Shown: positions 1-11,701 of the stretch, in pieces | Layout of the letters: every line of letters begins with the position of its first letter | How positions within the stretch are numbered: position 1 is the first letter of the stretch | Source of the DNA: Arachis hypogaea | Lineage: Eukaryota > Streptophyta > Magnoliopsida > Fabales > Fabaceae | Assembly (NCBI RefSeq): GCF_003086295.3 | Contig: NC_092048.1 | Span: forward strand, 69,172,841-69,236,840 | Length of the DNA: 64,000 nt | Direction of reading: 5' to 3' | Program-made: the position numbers and the translations under genes | The notes under the pieces: model-generated | The model's database searches: none | Seen by the model: only the letters and a program-made list of their open reading frames with translations | Told to the model about the DNA's origin: nothing

Positions 1-779
1 TAACAAATAGAAAATGCTAGCTGTAAACAAGTAGCCGTTTGAACTTTGAAGAATGAAAGCAACATATGTGGGACTGTGTTTAAGTCTATCTGTCTAACAA
101 TGACATCCTCCAAACCCCCATAATAATTATTATTTTGGATATAATCGGAATTAACATTTCATGAGAATTTCAGTTGTTTTTGTTGTTAATAAAAACCTTG
201 CTTAAGGATTGATTTTTGTGCATTATGATGAGTCAGCGTCCAGCAGTCACCTACCTGTCAATCCTGATGGGTTGGAACTTCATTATTTGTTAACAACAAA
301 TTAAAGAAAAATGTATTAGCTCAAATGAAATGATGCTGTTTTTGGTTTTCTGCTAAAGCTTAGCTTGCAATATGCTACATGCTTATAAAATTGACTTATC
401 CATTGATATGCTTAAGAAAAGAAGAGCAAAAATCGGAGAAGCAGCAAGCCAGATTGCCATTAAAACCAGTATTACATACATATGTTCAAAGGGGTCATCG
501 ATTGGAATTTGGTCATTGTAACCGCGAATCAAGAATGGGGAGCATCTATAAGCATCACATTTTCCATCAAATATTTAAAATAATAAATATTTATCCTGGT
601 TAATTGAGGCATGTAGGAAGAAGAGCAGAATTTATGCTCATCTCTAAGTCAAATAGTTGGAATAAGCATGAAATTCCTCTGTTATCCCAGATGAAACTAA
701 CCAATATGAAAAGCAGTCCACAACTCACTCAAATAATAACATTATACAACAAGGCTAAAATAAACAAAGTAGATACAAG

Positions 780-1540
780 CAGTCCACAACACACTACTCG
801 CAGATAATAAAATTCAAACCACAAGTACCCAGTCCAAATTCAAACCAAATTCAAACCAGAACAAAAGCTCAGTCAACATTCAACCCTCATCTTGCTCATG
901 TTCACAAATATCACCACTTTCCACAGCTAACAAAAATACCCAACAACCAATCAAGCCCTAACTAAGAAACAGAAAATCAGAGAAGGAGACTTACCACAGA
1001 TGACAACCCACAAACGGCCAATGCAGCAAACCAGCAGCAGCGAAGCAACAGCAGCAAACCAGCAGCAGCCAAACAAAACACTGAAGTAGAAGCAGCAAGG
1101 TAGAAGCAGCGAATCAGAAACAGAACAGGCGAGATCAACGATGCCGTGGAGAAGTAGTGAAGCCTCGAAGAGGGGAGAAGCACCGACGCCGCGGAGAGGA
1201 GAGACTCAGCGACGCCGGGAAGAAGGAGGCAGCGACGATTCGGGAAGAACACAGCACAGCGACGATTCGGGAAGAACGCAGCGTAGCGACGATGATGGTG
1301 CGAGGATGGTGAGTTGTGATTTGGGGCTTCCGGGTGACTTGCGATGATGGTGTGATTTACGCCTTCATGGAGACTGTGGTGCGATGCGTCTCTGATTTTG
1401 ATGGGTGGGCTAGGGTTCGGTCGGTGGAAGAAGAGGAAGAGCGTTCTTCGCTCTTTGCTGGGTTCGAAGAGAAGATGAGGGCTTACTTTCGAAGAGCGTT
1501 CTTACTTTCTTTGGTGTATTTCTTTACCAATTAGGGAAAA
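780..1540. other. Unrecognised GC-richer segment inside the CACTA element
   Basis: Short open frames exist on both strands (977-1252 minus; 1141-1347 and 1316-1534 plus), none resembling a family I know. A 20-bp unit containing GCGACGATTCGGGAAGAAC is repeated at about 1231 and 1258, with a third degenerate copy at 1282. The plus-strand frame 1316-1534 is acidic in the middle and ends in a hydrophobic tail. It could be a captured host gene fragment or transposon interior. The DNA at 1-780 shows no recognisable feature, and 1541-1880 is almost pure A/T without coding potential. Confidence 0.3.
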
Positions 1541-1899
1541 ATTATTATTTTAATTTTATTTCTTTATATTAATTTTTATTATATATTTATAATAAAAATA
1601 TATAATATTTATTATAAATTTATTTTAGCTTTATGTGTTCAAAATAAAATATTTTTTATATATTTATAATAATATACAATATTTATAATAAACTTATTTC
1701 AATTTTATTTTTTTAAAATAATATTTGTTATTTATTTATAACAATAGATTTTGAGTATTTTATAAATTCAATATTTATAGAAAAAATAGTTTCAATTTAT
1801 ATAATTATTTGAAATTATTTTTATTAGTATTGTTTAATTTGTATAATTATTTAAATAATATTAGAAAATGGTAGTTTCATAAATAATTGTTGTAATGGT

Positions 1900-2275
1900 T
1901 GTAAAACCGTTCTTTAAAATAGTCAAAGAGAACGGTTTTATTTTGTTACTATAGCATAATGAAAAAATGAACTTCAACAGCAACACTGTAAAAACCGTTG
2001 TCTAAGACAATCTAATGGAACGGTTTTAAAGTGTAGCATTTCGGCAACGGTTTTAATGCGTTTCTTTTGTGCAATTCTTTAAACAACAATAAAAAATCAT
2101 TGCTTAAAGCCAACTCATGGTAACGGTTATAAAACCGTTCTTTAAAATAGTCAAACAGAACGGTTTTACTGTGTTGCTAGAAATTGATGAAAAATGAAAT
2201 TCACCAGTAACACTTTAAAAAACCGTTGTCTAAACCTATCTAAGAGAACGGTTTTAAGGCGTTGCAAAATTTGGC
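1900..2275. repeat. CACTA subterminal inverted repeat cluster
   Basis: AAAACCGTT and its complement AACGGTTTT occur as facing pairs about 20 bp apart at about 1904-1938, 1989-2027, 2126-2168 and 2218-2256, with single copies between. Each pair can fold into a stem. Such arrays are where CACTA transposases bind in the known En/Spm system; for this element that role is inferred. Confidence 0.75.
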
Positions 2276-2303
2276 GTTGCTAAAGGCCATATTTGTTGTA
2301 GTG

Positions 2304-2944
2304 TCTTCTTCTTGAACAAAGACAGCTTCTTCTAATTGTTCCAGTACAAATTCATGCTCTGTCTTGTCCACTGGAGTTTCTGGCACTTCCTTCATGCTCT
2401 GCTCTTCATTGGGCTGTCCACATGGAGCTGTGGTTGATCCTTGTATATTTGAGCGCCTAAAAGCCCATTGAATCATCGCTTGCTCCAGTTGTTTAATGGT
2501 TGTTTGGAATTTAATTACTGTTTTCCTTAGGCGATCCTCTGCTTCTTGGGTTGCTGGACTTGGACATGCTACAAAGGAAAGTGGTGGTGGTTGGGAACGA
2601 TTAGATTGGTATTGGGGTAAGGATGGATCATATGGTGGCGAATGGTGAAGAGAAGCTTGTGAGTGTGGTGGTTCAAGGTTATGTTGAAAGGGTGGTTTAT
2701 ATGTACGGGGTGGGGCTTGTTGGTAGTTACAAGGTTGTCCACCATGTCTTTCAGCTGGGTATGCATTGTGGAATGGTCTTTGTCCAGGATATCTCGGAGG
2801 GTGTTGCTGCCAAAAGGGTTGATTAGATCCTCTTGGTTCCATCCATCCTTGATTGGTCTGACCTTGATGCACATTCCTGCTGTAACTTCTATTTCCTTTA
2901 ACAACATTAGAACCAAACTCAAAGCGAGAGGGGTGAGAGTTCAT
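2304..2944 (-). pseudogene. Gag-like proline/glutamine-rich protein of element F, truncated
   Basis: The frame opens at an ATG (first base 2944) about 97 bases after the primer-binding site, beginning MNSHPSRFEF, and stays open until the CACTA end. The first 100 residues are rich in Q, P, N, H and aromatics (for example NQPFWQQHPPRYPGQRP). They are followed by a possible coiled stretch with RLRKTVIKFQTTIKQLEQAM and an acidic tail. This looks like the linker and tail of an Athila-type gag, not its capsid core, so F is probably a deletion derivative lacking the capsid domain. The frame is open upstream to 3031, but that part overlaps the region next to the PBS. The C-terminus is missing because of the transposon insertion. 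I do not recognise a catalytic motif. Confidence 0.5.
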
Positions 2945-3040
2945 AGTAGCAAATAAAGGTAAAAAGGAAAAACAAAAAATAAATAAACAAGCAAAAGAAA
3001 AATATTTACAATAACCAATAAAAAGGCACACGTTAGCAAT

Positions 3041-3058
3041 TCCCCGGCAACGGCGCCA
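3041..3058 (-). other. Primer-binding site of element F (tRNA-Asp)
   Basis: Plus-strand TCCCCGGCAACGGCGCCA matches the 3' end of plant tRNA-Asp(GUC) including CCA, so the minus-strand complement is a perfect 18-base primer-binding site. It lies 3 bases from the LTR end. Confidence 0.9.
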
Positions 3059-3061
3059 TTT

Positions 3062-4568
3062 TGACGAGAGGATTTTTACCAGTAAAGAGATTCATAGAAA
3101 TAGTCGCGTTGTAGATATAGTCTCTAAACCGACAAAAATCCCTTCGTACAAACGTTTTGGGTGTCACAAGTAACAAACCCCTTTAAAAATTGTTAACCGA
3201 GTATTCAAACCTCGGGTCGTCTTCTCAAGGAACTACGAGGAAGTATGTTCTTATTATTGGCTATAGAGGTTGTAATCGGGGTTTAGAAGATGAGAAGCAA
3301 GTAATTTGAATGACAGGTAAAGTAAATGGCAATTAAAAATAAATAAATACTGTAAAGCAAACTTTTGGCAAGGTAAGAGAAGTTGGAGGTCCAACGTAGT
3401 TATCTCTCTCAACTATAATGAAAGCTGAATCTAAACTCCACTTGATCAACCTGTACCAGGGCAAGGAAAGTCAAGGGACTAATTAAATTGACCTTTGCAT
3501 CCTATTTATTTCCTAAGAAAAGGTTGGGATTACTTAAGTTCAGCTCAATTAGCAAGATAACGATTATCAATTATGTTGAGTTTAATAACTGTTGAGTTAC
3601 TAAATTCTTAACCAGAACCAAAAGGGGAAAAAGTAAAATTGCTGGAATAATAAAAATGTCCTTAGATGGGAAGCAATGGTAACTTAAATCAAAGAAAACA
3701 ATTATAAACTGAAAATACCTCAATTATCATTAATTCAAATAACAGTCTGTAATATGGAAGAATTCATAAATCAAATTATAATAATCAATTCAAATGTTAG
3801 AATAAATAAATAAGAGTAAAACTAAAATAAAAGAACATTAAACTGGGATCCAGAGTTACTCTTAAAACAAGAAGAAATCCTAAATCCTAAAAGAGAGAGA
3901 GAAGATCTCCCTCTAAACTAAATCTAAATCATTGAAAGGTAAAATATGCGAGCTCTGTTTTGAATGGGTGCATTCCCACACTTTATAACCTCTGGTCTAT
4001 GCTGTCTGTACTTGGATCTGGGCCAAAAAGGGCTTCAGAATTTGCTGGGGGCGTATTCTGTAAATTCTGATGCGTGGCCTCTGTCACGCGTCCGCGTGGG
4101 TCATGCGGTCGCGTCATTTGGAGCTTTTCCTTGCCACGCGGTCGCGTCAGTCATGCGACCGCGTCATATACGTTCTGCTTAAGGCACGCGGTTGCGTCAG
4201 TCATGCGGCCGCGTCGCTGCTGATTCGTGCTTGGCACGCGATCGCGTCATCCATGCGATCGCGTGGATACCAGTTTCCTTAAAGCTCCGTTTTGCTTTCT
4301 CCATCCATTTTAGTATGTTTCCTTTTCCATCCTTTAAGTCATTCGGCCTTAGAAAATCTGAAACTACTCAACACACTGATCACGGCATCGAATGGAAATA
4401 AAGGTAATTAAAATAATTAATTTTTAAAGCTTAGGAAACATATTTTTCACAATATGACATAATAAGGAAGGGAGAGTAAAACCATGCAATTAATGTGAAT
4501 AAGTGGTGAAGGATTATATAAATCACTCAAATTAAGCACAAAAGAACTCATGAATTGTGGGTTTATCA
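3062..4568 (-). repeat. 5' LTR of element F
   Basis: The LTR reads TGACGAG...GGTTTATCA on the plus strand (TG/CA ends) and is about 1.5 kb long. It shares long stretches with the solo LTR at 35366-36849, such as the run GTCACAAGTAACAAACCCC near one end and the run ending GGGTTTATCA at the other. A TATA-like sequence on the minus strand lies near 3979-3986, just downstream of the palindromic modules. Confidence 0.85.
4084..4266 (-). repeat. CpG-rich palindromic modules in the U3 of the F LTR
   Basis: Tandem degenerate copies of CACGCGGTCGCGTCA and CATGCGATCGCGT recur about every 20 to 40 bases. The cores GCGATCGC and ACGCGGTCGCGT are palindromes or near-palindromes. The array lies about 100 bp upstream of the likely TATA box in the sense of the LTR. 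Confidence 0.85.
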
Positions 4569-5944
4569 GTGTGCGTACGCACAAGTTGTAAAACTCCATT
4601 GGTGTGTGCATGCGCACAAAGCTGTGTGTGCGCACATACCAGAAATCACAAAATTCTGCAACTCTGCAGAATTTTCAGATTTTGACACCAATCTTCGAAT
4701 GATCATAACTTCCTCTAAAAAAATCCAAATTTTACAAACCTTATATCAATTTGAAGAGTTTTCAATGAACTTTAATTTAAATCACATTTCAACAAATTTG
4801 GAAAATCGAGGCATAAGTTATGATCAGACAAAGTTCACCAAAAGCCAACTTTTACCAAAACTCATAAGAATCTCAATTTACCAACTTTCATAACCCAACC
4901 CAACCAAAACCACATTAATTCTATCCCATATCAGATTTTACCATTTGCCATACTCCAATTCAATCCTATCCTATGGGCCACTAGCCTAAGTGTCTAGAAA
5001 TATTACATATTACATAGAGAAAACCGAAACCATACCTTGGCCCATTCCCAAATGCACCAAACACCAAAATGAAGCCACCAAACCTGATCCAAAGCCTCAA
5101 CCAACTCCAACAAACACCAAAGCTCAAACTAACAACACATATATCACCAAAAGCAAAACCTAAGAAACACAAAACAACTAAACACAAGAATTTAGTGAAA
5201 CCTTACCTTACCTAATGTGAGTAGGGGTAAAATCCAACAATTATCCGCTACTAGAGATCACCTAAACAACCAAAACCACAAAATCTACTCAAAAACCAAA
5301 CATAAAAATATGCAGAATCTAGGGCTGGAAACTAGGGATGGAGTTTCGAGTTCTTACTAGAAAAACTTAGATAAGATAGAAGAGCTCATCGAGAGCTTCG
5401 CGTGGCTGCAAACGGCTCATCAATCAGAGCTCCGGATCAAAAGTTATGGCTCTCGGAAGGTGGAGGTGAATAGTGTCACCCCCTTCCTTCTCCCTTCTCT
5501 CTTCTCACCGCCCCTCTCTCTTTCTTTTCTAAAAAATGAGCTCAAAGCTCATTTAATGAGCTTATATATGTTGGACCTTGGGTCCGGTCCAACCCGTTAG
5601 CGTTTTTAGCCCGTTTGGCCAACTTTGGGCCAAAGCCTTTAAGATTAGTGCCCGGTTTTCAATTCTAAATTATTTTTGTCCTTTTAAAACAATAAATTAA
5701 TTTTCATAATCTTATTTTTTTCTTAAAACACAGTACCGGACAGGCTTGAACCGGTTTAACCAGTTCGGCTGCCAATTCTCCGTCTTTTGCAGAAAATACA
5801 TTTTCTGACTCAGAAAAATTCATTGAAATCAAATTTCACCTTTATATTTTCAAATCAAAACTTCTAAATTTTGAATCCATCTCGGACACTTAAAATTATT
5901 ATTTTATCAAAATAGTTTTTACGTAAAAAACTTCGGTTCTTACA
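4569..5944 (-). repeat. LTR fragment of a long-LTR element (LARD3)
   Basis: The right end is CGGTTCTTACA, so in the minus sense it starts TGTAAGAACC, like the LARD1 LTR start TGTAAGACCC. A minus-strand TATA box (ATATATAAG) lies at 5562-5570, followed in that sense by a purine-rich leader. The left part was cut off when element F inserted at 4568/4569. No gag or pol is visible, and the small frames here (for example 4555-4893 and 4981-5187) resemble nothing known. Confidence 0.55.
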
Positions 5945-7000
5945 ACCAATATATATATATATGAAAGATGCAAGAAAAACCATATCTAGGACTAGTTCCT
6001 AGGTAATGTTGGGTTGCAGGGTGTAAACCAACACGTGAGCTCATGGCCTGCATAGGACAGACATTCATTACTTGGTTGCGCATTCTCTTTGTTATGATTG
6101 TTGTATGAATGTATGCTTTCTCTATTTGTATTCTATTTTTTGTGTTTACTGTGTGCTATTGTCTTGTGTTTCTCTGTTTGTATTCTGTTTCTCAATTTTC
6201 TCAATTTATCTATTCTCTATTATTTTTTCTATTTACTGTAAAGTATATTACTAACTGATAAGCACGATGGAATTGATTAACATGACTAATTAGCCTGACT
6301 CTACTAAGACCTTACCAGTTCTTACCCCTTCTCTCTCTCTCCCCCCGTAAAATGGAAGCAGGAGTACCTTTCTGTAATCTATTGATGATCATTCTACAAA
6401 TAGGATTCCGCTCTATGTAGTCTTTTGAGTACGAACTTTAGCCTAAATCCTTTGTACGAGGCTCCTGTAATGTGGCTACTTGATGGAGTACCAATGAGAT
6501 GCCCTATAACAATGTATGATCGTGTAGAGGAGTAGTAGATAATGTTCTGCCTTTTGATGACGTTCAATATGACCGGAGTTTTGAAGACCTAGAACGTACT
6601 TTTCCTCGCTTTTGTAGCTTAGAGGGATTAGGTGAGTATAGAGTCTAGGCTAGCTTGGGTGCTAGCTTAGGGACTTTTTGAACAGGTCAGGGCCTGGGAT
6701 GTTGTATATATATATAGTTATTATCCAGCTATTTCTAGGGGTGGTTTAACTAAGATCTATACTCTAATAAAGGCTGGATAACTGAATGTTGTAAACTACT
6801 TGAGATGTATATAAGTGAGGTTGTTTATAACTGTTTTATCTGTTATTATTTGCGAATTGATTATGAATTATTCCGTTTGTTAATCTAAATATTAAAAAAA
6901 GAATATTTAGTTTCTAGATAATAGATAATAATTAGGACGACAAGTTGGTGGCACTTAGTTTCTGGTATGATTTAGACATACTGAAAATTGGGTCATTACA
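5945..7000 (+). repeat. LTR fragment of a long-LTR element (LARD4)
   Basis: It ends GGGTCATTACA at 7000. It contains a run around 6012-6085 (GAGCTCATGGCCTGCATAGG and following) that resembles the LARD2 LTR near 60815 and the complement of the LARD1 LTR near 30790. The left part is interrupted at 5944/5945 by the LARD3 LTR. The sequence right of 7000 is the gag of element G, so this LTR inserted into G. A short (TA)n tract lies at 6703-6717. No coding region is supported. Confidence 0.5.
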
Positions 7001-7560
7001 CCATTTGGGAAAAGCATGATGTGGACATTTTCTAAGCATCTTTTTATCTCTTTCCCAAGCTTCATAGAGCGAAAGTATTTAGTTAGGAATTTACTAACTA
7101 GATCCTCTCATGAAGTGATGCTACCCAACGGTTGTGATTGGAGCCATTGTATGGCTCTATCCCTCAGAGAAAAGGGCAATAGTCTTAGATGGCTTTGGGG
7201 TTAACTTCATTACTTTCCACAGTGGCACACAGTTGCAGAAAATTTGCTATGTAGATGTTCGGATCCTCTTGAGGACTACCTCCAAATTAATCCCTTTGTA
7301 CTAGTTGGATGAGTGAAGGCTTGAGTTCAAAGTTATTTGCTTGAACTATCGGCCTTACTAGGTTGTCTCTACAACTGCCAGAGTTGGGTGTGTTATAATC
7401 TCCAAGTGTCCTTCTTGCATTGTTTTGGTCATCTACCATTCTTTCTTTTTCTTGTCTCTTGGCTCTTGCTTTCTTTCTTAATCGAAATATAGTTTTAGCT
7501 CTATCTCAAGATCATAGTTGAGTGTGAAATCTCCTCCTTCTTGCATGCAAGACAATTATG
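7001..7560 (-). pseudogene. Gag of element G, degenerate
   Basis: Reading the minus strand from about 7560 leftwards, pieces in shifting frames match the gag of the other elements here. They are an ANNFELKP-type motif near 7340, an EDPNIYIANFLQ piece near 7265, a LRDRAIQWLQSQ piece near 7155 and SLYEAWERDKKMLRKCP near 7045. The order and spacing equal those of Retrotrans_gag capsid proteins. Several stops and frameshifts destroy the frame, and the LARD4 LTR removes everything C-terminal of about 7001. The plus-strand frame 7016-7204 is a shadow of this gag. Confidence 0.7.
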
Positions 7561-8044
7561 AAAGCAAGATTAAATGCACGTTGTGGAATAAAAAGGAGAA
7601 ATGGACGTTGTGGAATAAAAAGGAGAAATAAGTAATTTAAAAAGGATAAAGAACTGAAATAACGTTAAAACAAAATAGGGACAAAGAAAAAGAATGTGGA
7701 ATCTAAGAAAACTATAGAAGAAGGAATGCAGGAAATAAGGAATTAAAATACGATTTAAAAATTTAATTCTTTTTTTAAAATTTAAACAGAATACAAGAAG
7801 ACAAAAGTGTGGAGTAAGAAAAAAAGACAAGGAAGAAAAATAACGTGAAAAAGAAAAATAAGAATAAGGAAATTAAAAGAAAAAAGAAAGATAGAATATG
7901 AAGGAAATTAAAAGACTGAAACAGGGAAGCAAGAACAAAGAAAATAATAACAAAAAAGAAAATAACGTAACAAGATCTAAGTTAGGATTTAATTGGACTT
8001 ATGTTGTCAATCTCAATTAATCTCCGTCAGAAGCGCCAAAAGCT
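7561..8044 (-). other. Leader and degenerate primer-binding site of element G
   Basis: This A/G-rich untranslated stretch lies between gag and LTR. At 8021-8038 TCTCCGTCAGAAGCGCCA matches the tRNA-Asp 3' end at 13 of 18 positions, in the same place as the sites of the other elements. No convincing coding region is present. Confidence 0.5.
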
Positions 8045-8666
8045 TGATGAGCAGAAATTGAAGCTTACGGATACCGACAAGTACACCGGATCACACAAAT
8101 AATACCACGATGAGTGGATATTATTCCCATGAGGATTAAAGGATTGAGCGATCAAAGGACAGATTATATACCTAATTGGATTAATAGAACCTTATTTGAA
8201 GGGGGGCAAGATTGAGTCTTGCTAAGATATTAAGAGTCTTGAATGCTTGCAGACAGAGACTTGTGTAACACTCTAATTACCCTAAGCCTTACCTCGCGTC
8301 ATAAAGCAAAGGTTAATCAAAGGTTACAAAAATTCTAAAGCTTATACATATAATAAAGAAAGAATTAATATATTTTAGAAGCCCGATGAATAATTAAGCT
8401 CAAAACCAAAGTTCGAAAAGAGCAAAGCGTTCACACGAGCTACGAAACGTAAGGCACAAGATATGTATACAAATATCAATAGATATATATCTTTATATAT
8501 ATATATATATATAAAGATAATAGTATAAGGATCTAGCCGCCACCCGTGGAGTTTAAGCCGGCTAGTTATATACATATATATAGAGTTCCTGACAATAAAA
8601 TAGCTTATACAAATTTTTCTCTCAATGTAAGCCGCTAGGCAAAATAAATACAAAAGTGAGAGAAAC
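8045..8666 (-). repeat. LTR fragment of element G
   Basis: It starts TGATGAGCAG just after the degenerate primer-binding site. It contains the run ACAAGTACACCGGATCACAC, typical of the R/U5 side of these LTRs. A (TA)n tract lies at 8489-8515. The other end is lost where a different LTR begins at 8667. Confidence 0.5.
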
Positions 8667-9765
8667 TGGTAGCACGAATCCCCACACTTTCGTATTAATG
8701 TACCAGCAAGTACACTGGGTCGTCCAAGTAATACCTAACCAAGTCAGGGTCGATCCCACGAGAATTGTTGGCTTGATGCAATCTATGGTTATCCTGTAGG
8801 TCTTAGTCAGGAAGATGAAAGAGTAGGAGATGTTGATATGTTATTTTTAGTTGCATAAAAGAAAAGGGAATAGATAAACAGAGTAATTAAAACTCAGAAG
8901 TTGTGTAAACTATGAAAAGAGGGATAAGAATGAGGTAAAGGATTGGAGTTGCTTAGTCTTTCTGAATTAATTCTGGTAATACTGTTTCCTTTGCTTGTGA
9001 GTGATTTCTTCAATGGCAGGCTGTATGTGGTTGGCACTGTTTGAACAGCTGCCAATACTCCTCCGGATCTGAACCCCAGGTTTAGTGCGGATCCATTCTG
9101 ATTGAGGGTGAAGCTCATACAGTTCATTCTCCTTCATGATCCTACTCAAAATGCCACAGACAAGGTCAGATCTTCCGGATCAGAGAATGCTGCACCTTGG
9201 GTTCTAGCCTCTACTACAGAGACCCTAATCTCCCCAGAAATCGGCTAAACTGATATCTCGAGAAGTCCCCAACAAAATCATAGATTATCCGTTTGAGAGA
9301 CGTATATTCAAGCCGATGGTTCATCATTGTCTGATGAAAGACGCACTCTAAACCCATGTAGAATGTGATAACCTTATGTCAATTCAACGCATTCATAGAG
9401 ATGAAGAACGAGTATTCATAGGACTCAGCAGGGCTCCTCCCCTCAACCTAGGAGGTTTAAAAACTCATACTAAAAGTAAAATACAATGGTGAAAACAAAA
9501 ATAGGGCTGAAGATCCTTAAAAAAGAGTAATCTTCTACTTTAAATACTAAACTAGTGACTAGTAAAGGTAAAACAGTCTATCTAGTGCAAAAATCCACTT
9601 CTGGGGCCCACTTTGTTAGTATTTAGGCTGAGCTTTGATGAAATTCACGTGCTTAGGCTTCCTTGGGCGTTGAACTCTAGTCCTGGCACCTTTTTGGGCG
9701 TTGGACTCCAGCTTGGAATCCCTTTTTGGCGCTGGACGCCAGAACTGGTCAGATGGCACCTTTTC
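8667..9765 (-). repeat. Truncated LTR of an A-related family
   Basis: It starts TGGTAGCACG and continues with ACCAGCAAGTACACTGGGTC, which is colinear with the A2 LTR starting at 9973. Near 9480-9600 it keeps the part around the U3/R border, and at 9667-9745 it keeps GGCGTT...CTCCAG modules. It stops within this module region and joins gag DNA of element H, so the distal U3 is missing. No TSD partner was found for GAAAC (8662-8666). Confidence 0.6.
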
Positions 9766-9967
9766 TTCACCGTGTCACGGATTTGTAGGAAATTTGAGAT
9801 AAACAAGTTTGGGTCTTCCTGTGGGAGTCTATGGAACTAAAAATTCTGCTGCACTAGAGAGATGAGTTAAGGCTTTAGCTCAAAATTATTAGCAGCCACA
9901 AGAGGTACAACAATGCTATTGCCATAGAAGTTGGGGATAGGGGTAATGTATGCCAGGGTTCTTCTAG
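9766..9967 (-). pseudogene. Gag fragment of element H (middle part)
   Basis: On the minus strand the frame reads ITPIPNFYGNSI, then VAANNFELKP, a stop, LISLVQQNF, a stop, and LPQEDPNLFISNFLQIRDTVK. This is the conserved N-terminal half of the gag capsid region, seen also in A1 at about 15080-15260. It is continuous with 28968-29184 once A2 is removed. The frame ends at a junction with a truncated LTR near 9765. Confidence 0.75.
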
Positions 9968-9972
9968 ATTGC

Positions 9973-11671
9973 TGGTGCAGGGAATTGTGATCACACTTTT
10001 TATAACTCCGGTACAACTAACCAGCAAGTGCACTGGGTCGTACAAGTAATACCTTGCGCGAGTAAGGGTCGATCCCACGGAGATTGTCGGCTTGAAGCAA
10101 GCTATGGTCATCCTGTAAATCTCAGTCAAGCGGATTCAATTTGTTATGAGTTTTGATAATTGAAGGATAAATAAAACGTAAATTAAAATAAAGATACTTA
10201 TGTAATTCATTGGTGGGAATTTCAGATAAGCGTTCGGAGATGCTTTGTTACTTCTGAACCTCTGCTTTCCTATTGTCTTCATCCAATCATGCGTGCTCCC
10301 TTCCATGGCAAGCTGTATGATCCTCTCAGTGAAAATGGTCCAAGTACGGTTTCTGCACGGCTAATCAACTGTCAGATTTCTCGTCTTGGATGAAAAATAC
10401 CAGGTACAGCTACCGCACGGCTAATCATCTGTCGGTTCTCACTTGTGTCGGAATAGAATCTCTCTGTCCTTTTGCACACTATCACTGGGCCCAACATTCG
10501 TGACTTTGAAGCTCGTCACAGTCATCCCTTCCCAGATCCTACTCGAAATACCACAGACAAGGTTTAGACTTTCCAGATCTCAGGAATGCTGCCAATTGGT
10601 TCTAGCCTCTACCATGAAGGTTCTAATCTCACGAACTCGGTCCGTCAATCAGAAACCCAAGAGACTATACTCCGGCTGTCGTCCAATGACTACATTGAAC
10701 ATCATGTAGACCGCTTGTCGTTGTCAGGCACGCGGATCTTGGCTAAGCGAGTAACGAAGATAGTGGGTGATTGTCACGGGTCACCCCTTTATTCTGACTT
10801 AACTGAATTAAGTATGAGAATATATCTTGGAGAAGAAGTAAGCGTGAATTGAAAGAGAAACAATAGTTCTTGCACTAATTCATGAAGAACAGCAGAGCTC
10901 GGCACCTTAATCTATGAGGTGTAGAAACTCCACCGTAGAAAATACATAAGAGAAAGTCTAGGCATGGCCAAATGGCCAGCCTCCAAAATGTAACCTAAAA
11001 GTCCTAAGATGATAAGATTATAAAGTATGAATACAATAGTAAAAAGTGCTATTTATACTAAACTAGTTACTAAGGATTACAGAAATTGAGTAACTAAGTG
11101 TAGAGAGTGCAGAAATCCACTTCCGGGACCCACTTGGTGTGTGCTTGGGCTGAGCATTGAGCTTTACACGTGCATAGGCCTTTTCTAGAGTTAAACGCCA
11201 GCTTGGATGCCAGTTTGGGCGTCTAACTCCAGTTCTAGTGCCAGTTCTGGCGTTTTACGCCAGAAAAGGGTCTATGGTTGGCGTTTAGACGCCAGTTTGG
11301 GCCATAAAATGTCGGGCAAAATATGGATAATTATATATTTATGGAAAGCCCAAGATGTCTACTTTCCAACGCAATTAAGAGCACGCCAATTGGGCTTCTG
11401 TAGCTCCAGAAAATCCACTTCGAGTGCAGGAGGTCAGAATCCAACAGCATCTGCAGTCTTTTCTCAGCCTCTGAATTAGACTTTTGCTTAGGTCCCTCAA
11501 TTTCAGCCAGTAAATACCTGAAATTATAGAAAAACATACAAACTTATAGTAAAGTCCAGAAATATGATTTTTGCATAAAAACTAATAAAAATATAATGAA
11601 AAGTAACTAAAAAACATACTAAAAACTATGTAAAAATAATACCAGAAAGCGTATAAATTATTCACTCATCA
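9973..11671 (-). repeat. 3' LTR of element A2
   Basis: It begins TGGTGCAGGG and ends CACTCATCA on the plus strand. Compared with the 5' LTR (27456-28967) it contains an extra segment of about 180 bp around 10260-10435. U3 modules of the GGCGTT...AACGCC type lie at about 11190-11300. A TATA box (plus-strand TATTTATA, 11050-11057) lies just downstream of them in the sense direction. Small frames within it, such as 10443-10709, are not supported as genes. Confidence 0.9.
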
Positions 11672-11701
11672 CAATACCAAACTTAAATTGTTGCTTGTCC
11701 C

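Larger units (their letters stand above)
1..2303. mobile_element. CACTA (En/Spm-type) DNA transposon, one end
   Basis: The right boundary ends in TTTGTTGTAGTG at 2292-2303, the reverse complement of a CACTACAACAAA terminal inverted repeat. Just inside it are repeated AAAACCGTT and AACGGTTTT motifs, the subterminal repeat layout expected of CACTA elements. The DNA to the right (2304 on) is the reading frame of a gag-like protein, which the transposon interrupts. The 3-bp target duplication would be TCT (2304-2306), but the other end lies left of the window, so this cannot be confirmed. No transposase is recognisable in this part. Confidence 0.75.
2304..4568 (-). mobile_element. Element F: LTR retrotransposon, 5' part only
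   Basis: On the minus strand the order is 5' LTR (3062-4568), tRNA-Asp primer-binding site (3041-3058), then a gag-like frame (2304-2944) cut off by the CACTA insertion. The 3' part and 3' LTR lie left of the window. The LTR terminal sequence TGATAAACC and its palindromic U3 modules place it close to element K and to the solo LTR at 35366-36849. Confidence 0.8.

Noticed and set aside
977..1534. Possible host gene exon
   Set aside because: Short overlapping frames on both strands, no recognisable domain, and position inside a CACTA element; kept only as unrecognised DNA.
3041..3058. tRNA gene fragment
   Set aside because: The match to tRNA-Asp covers only the 3' 18 bases including CCA, which is the primer-binding site pattern; no cloverleaf. 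The same applies to 13307, 38812, 53476 and 61623.
4555..4893. 112-codon plus-strand frame
   Set aside because: It crosses the LTR boundary of element F at 4568 and has no known domain.
7570..7830. 86-codon phenylalanine-rich frame
   Set aside because: Translation of an A/G-rich leader; low complexity.
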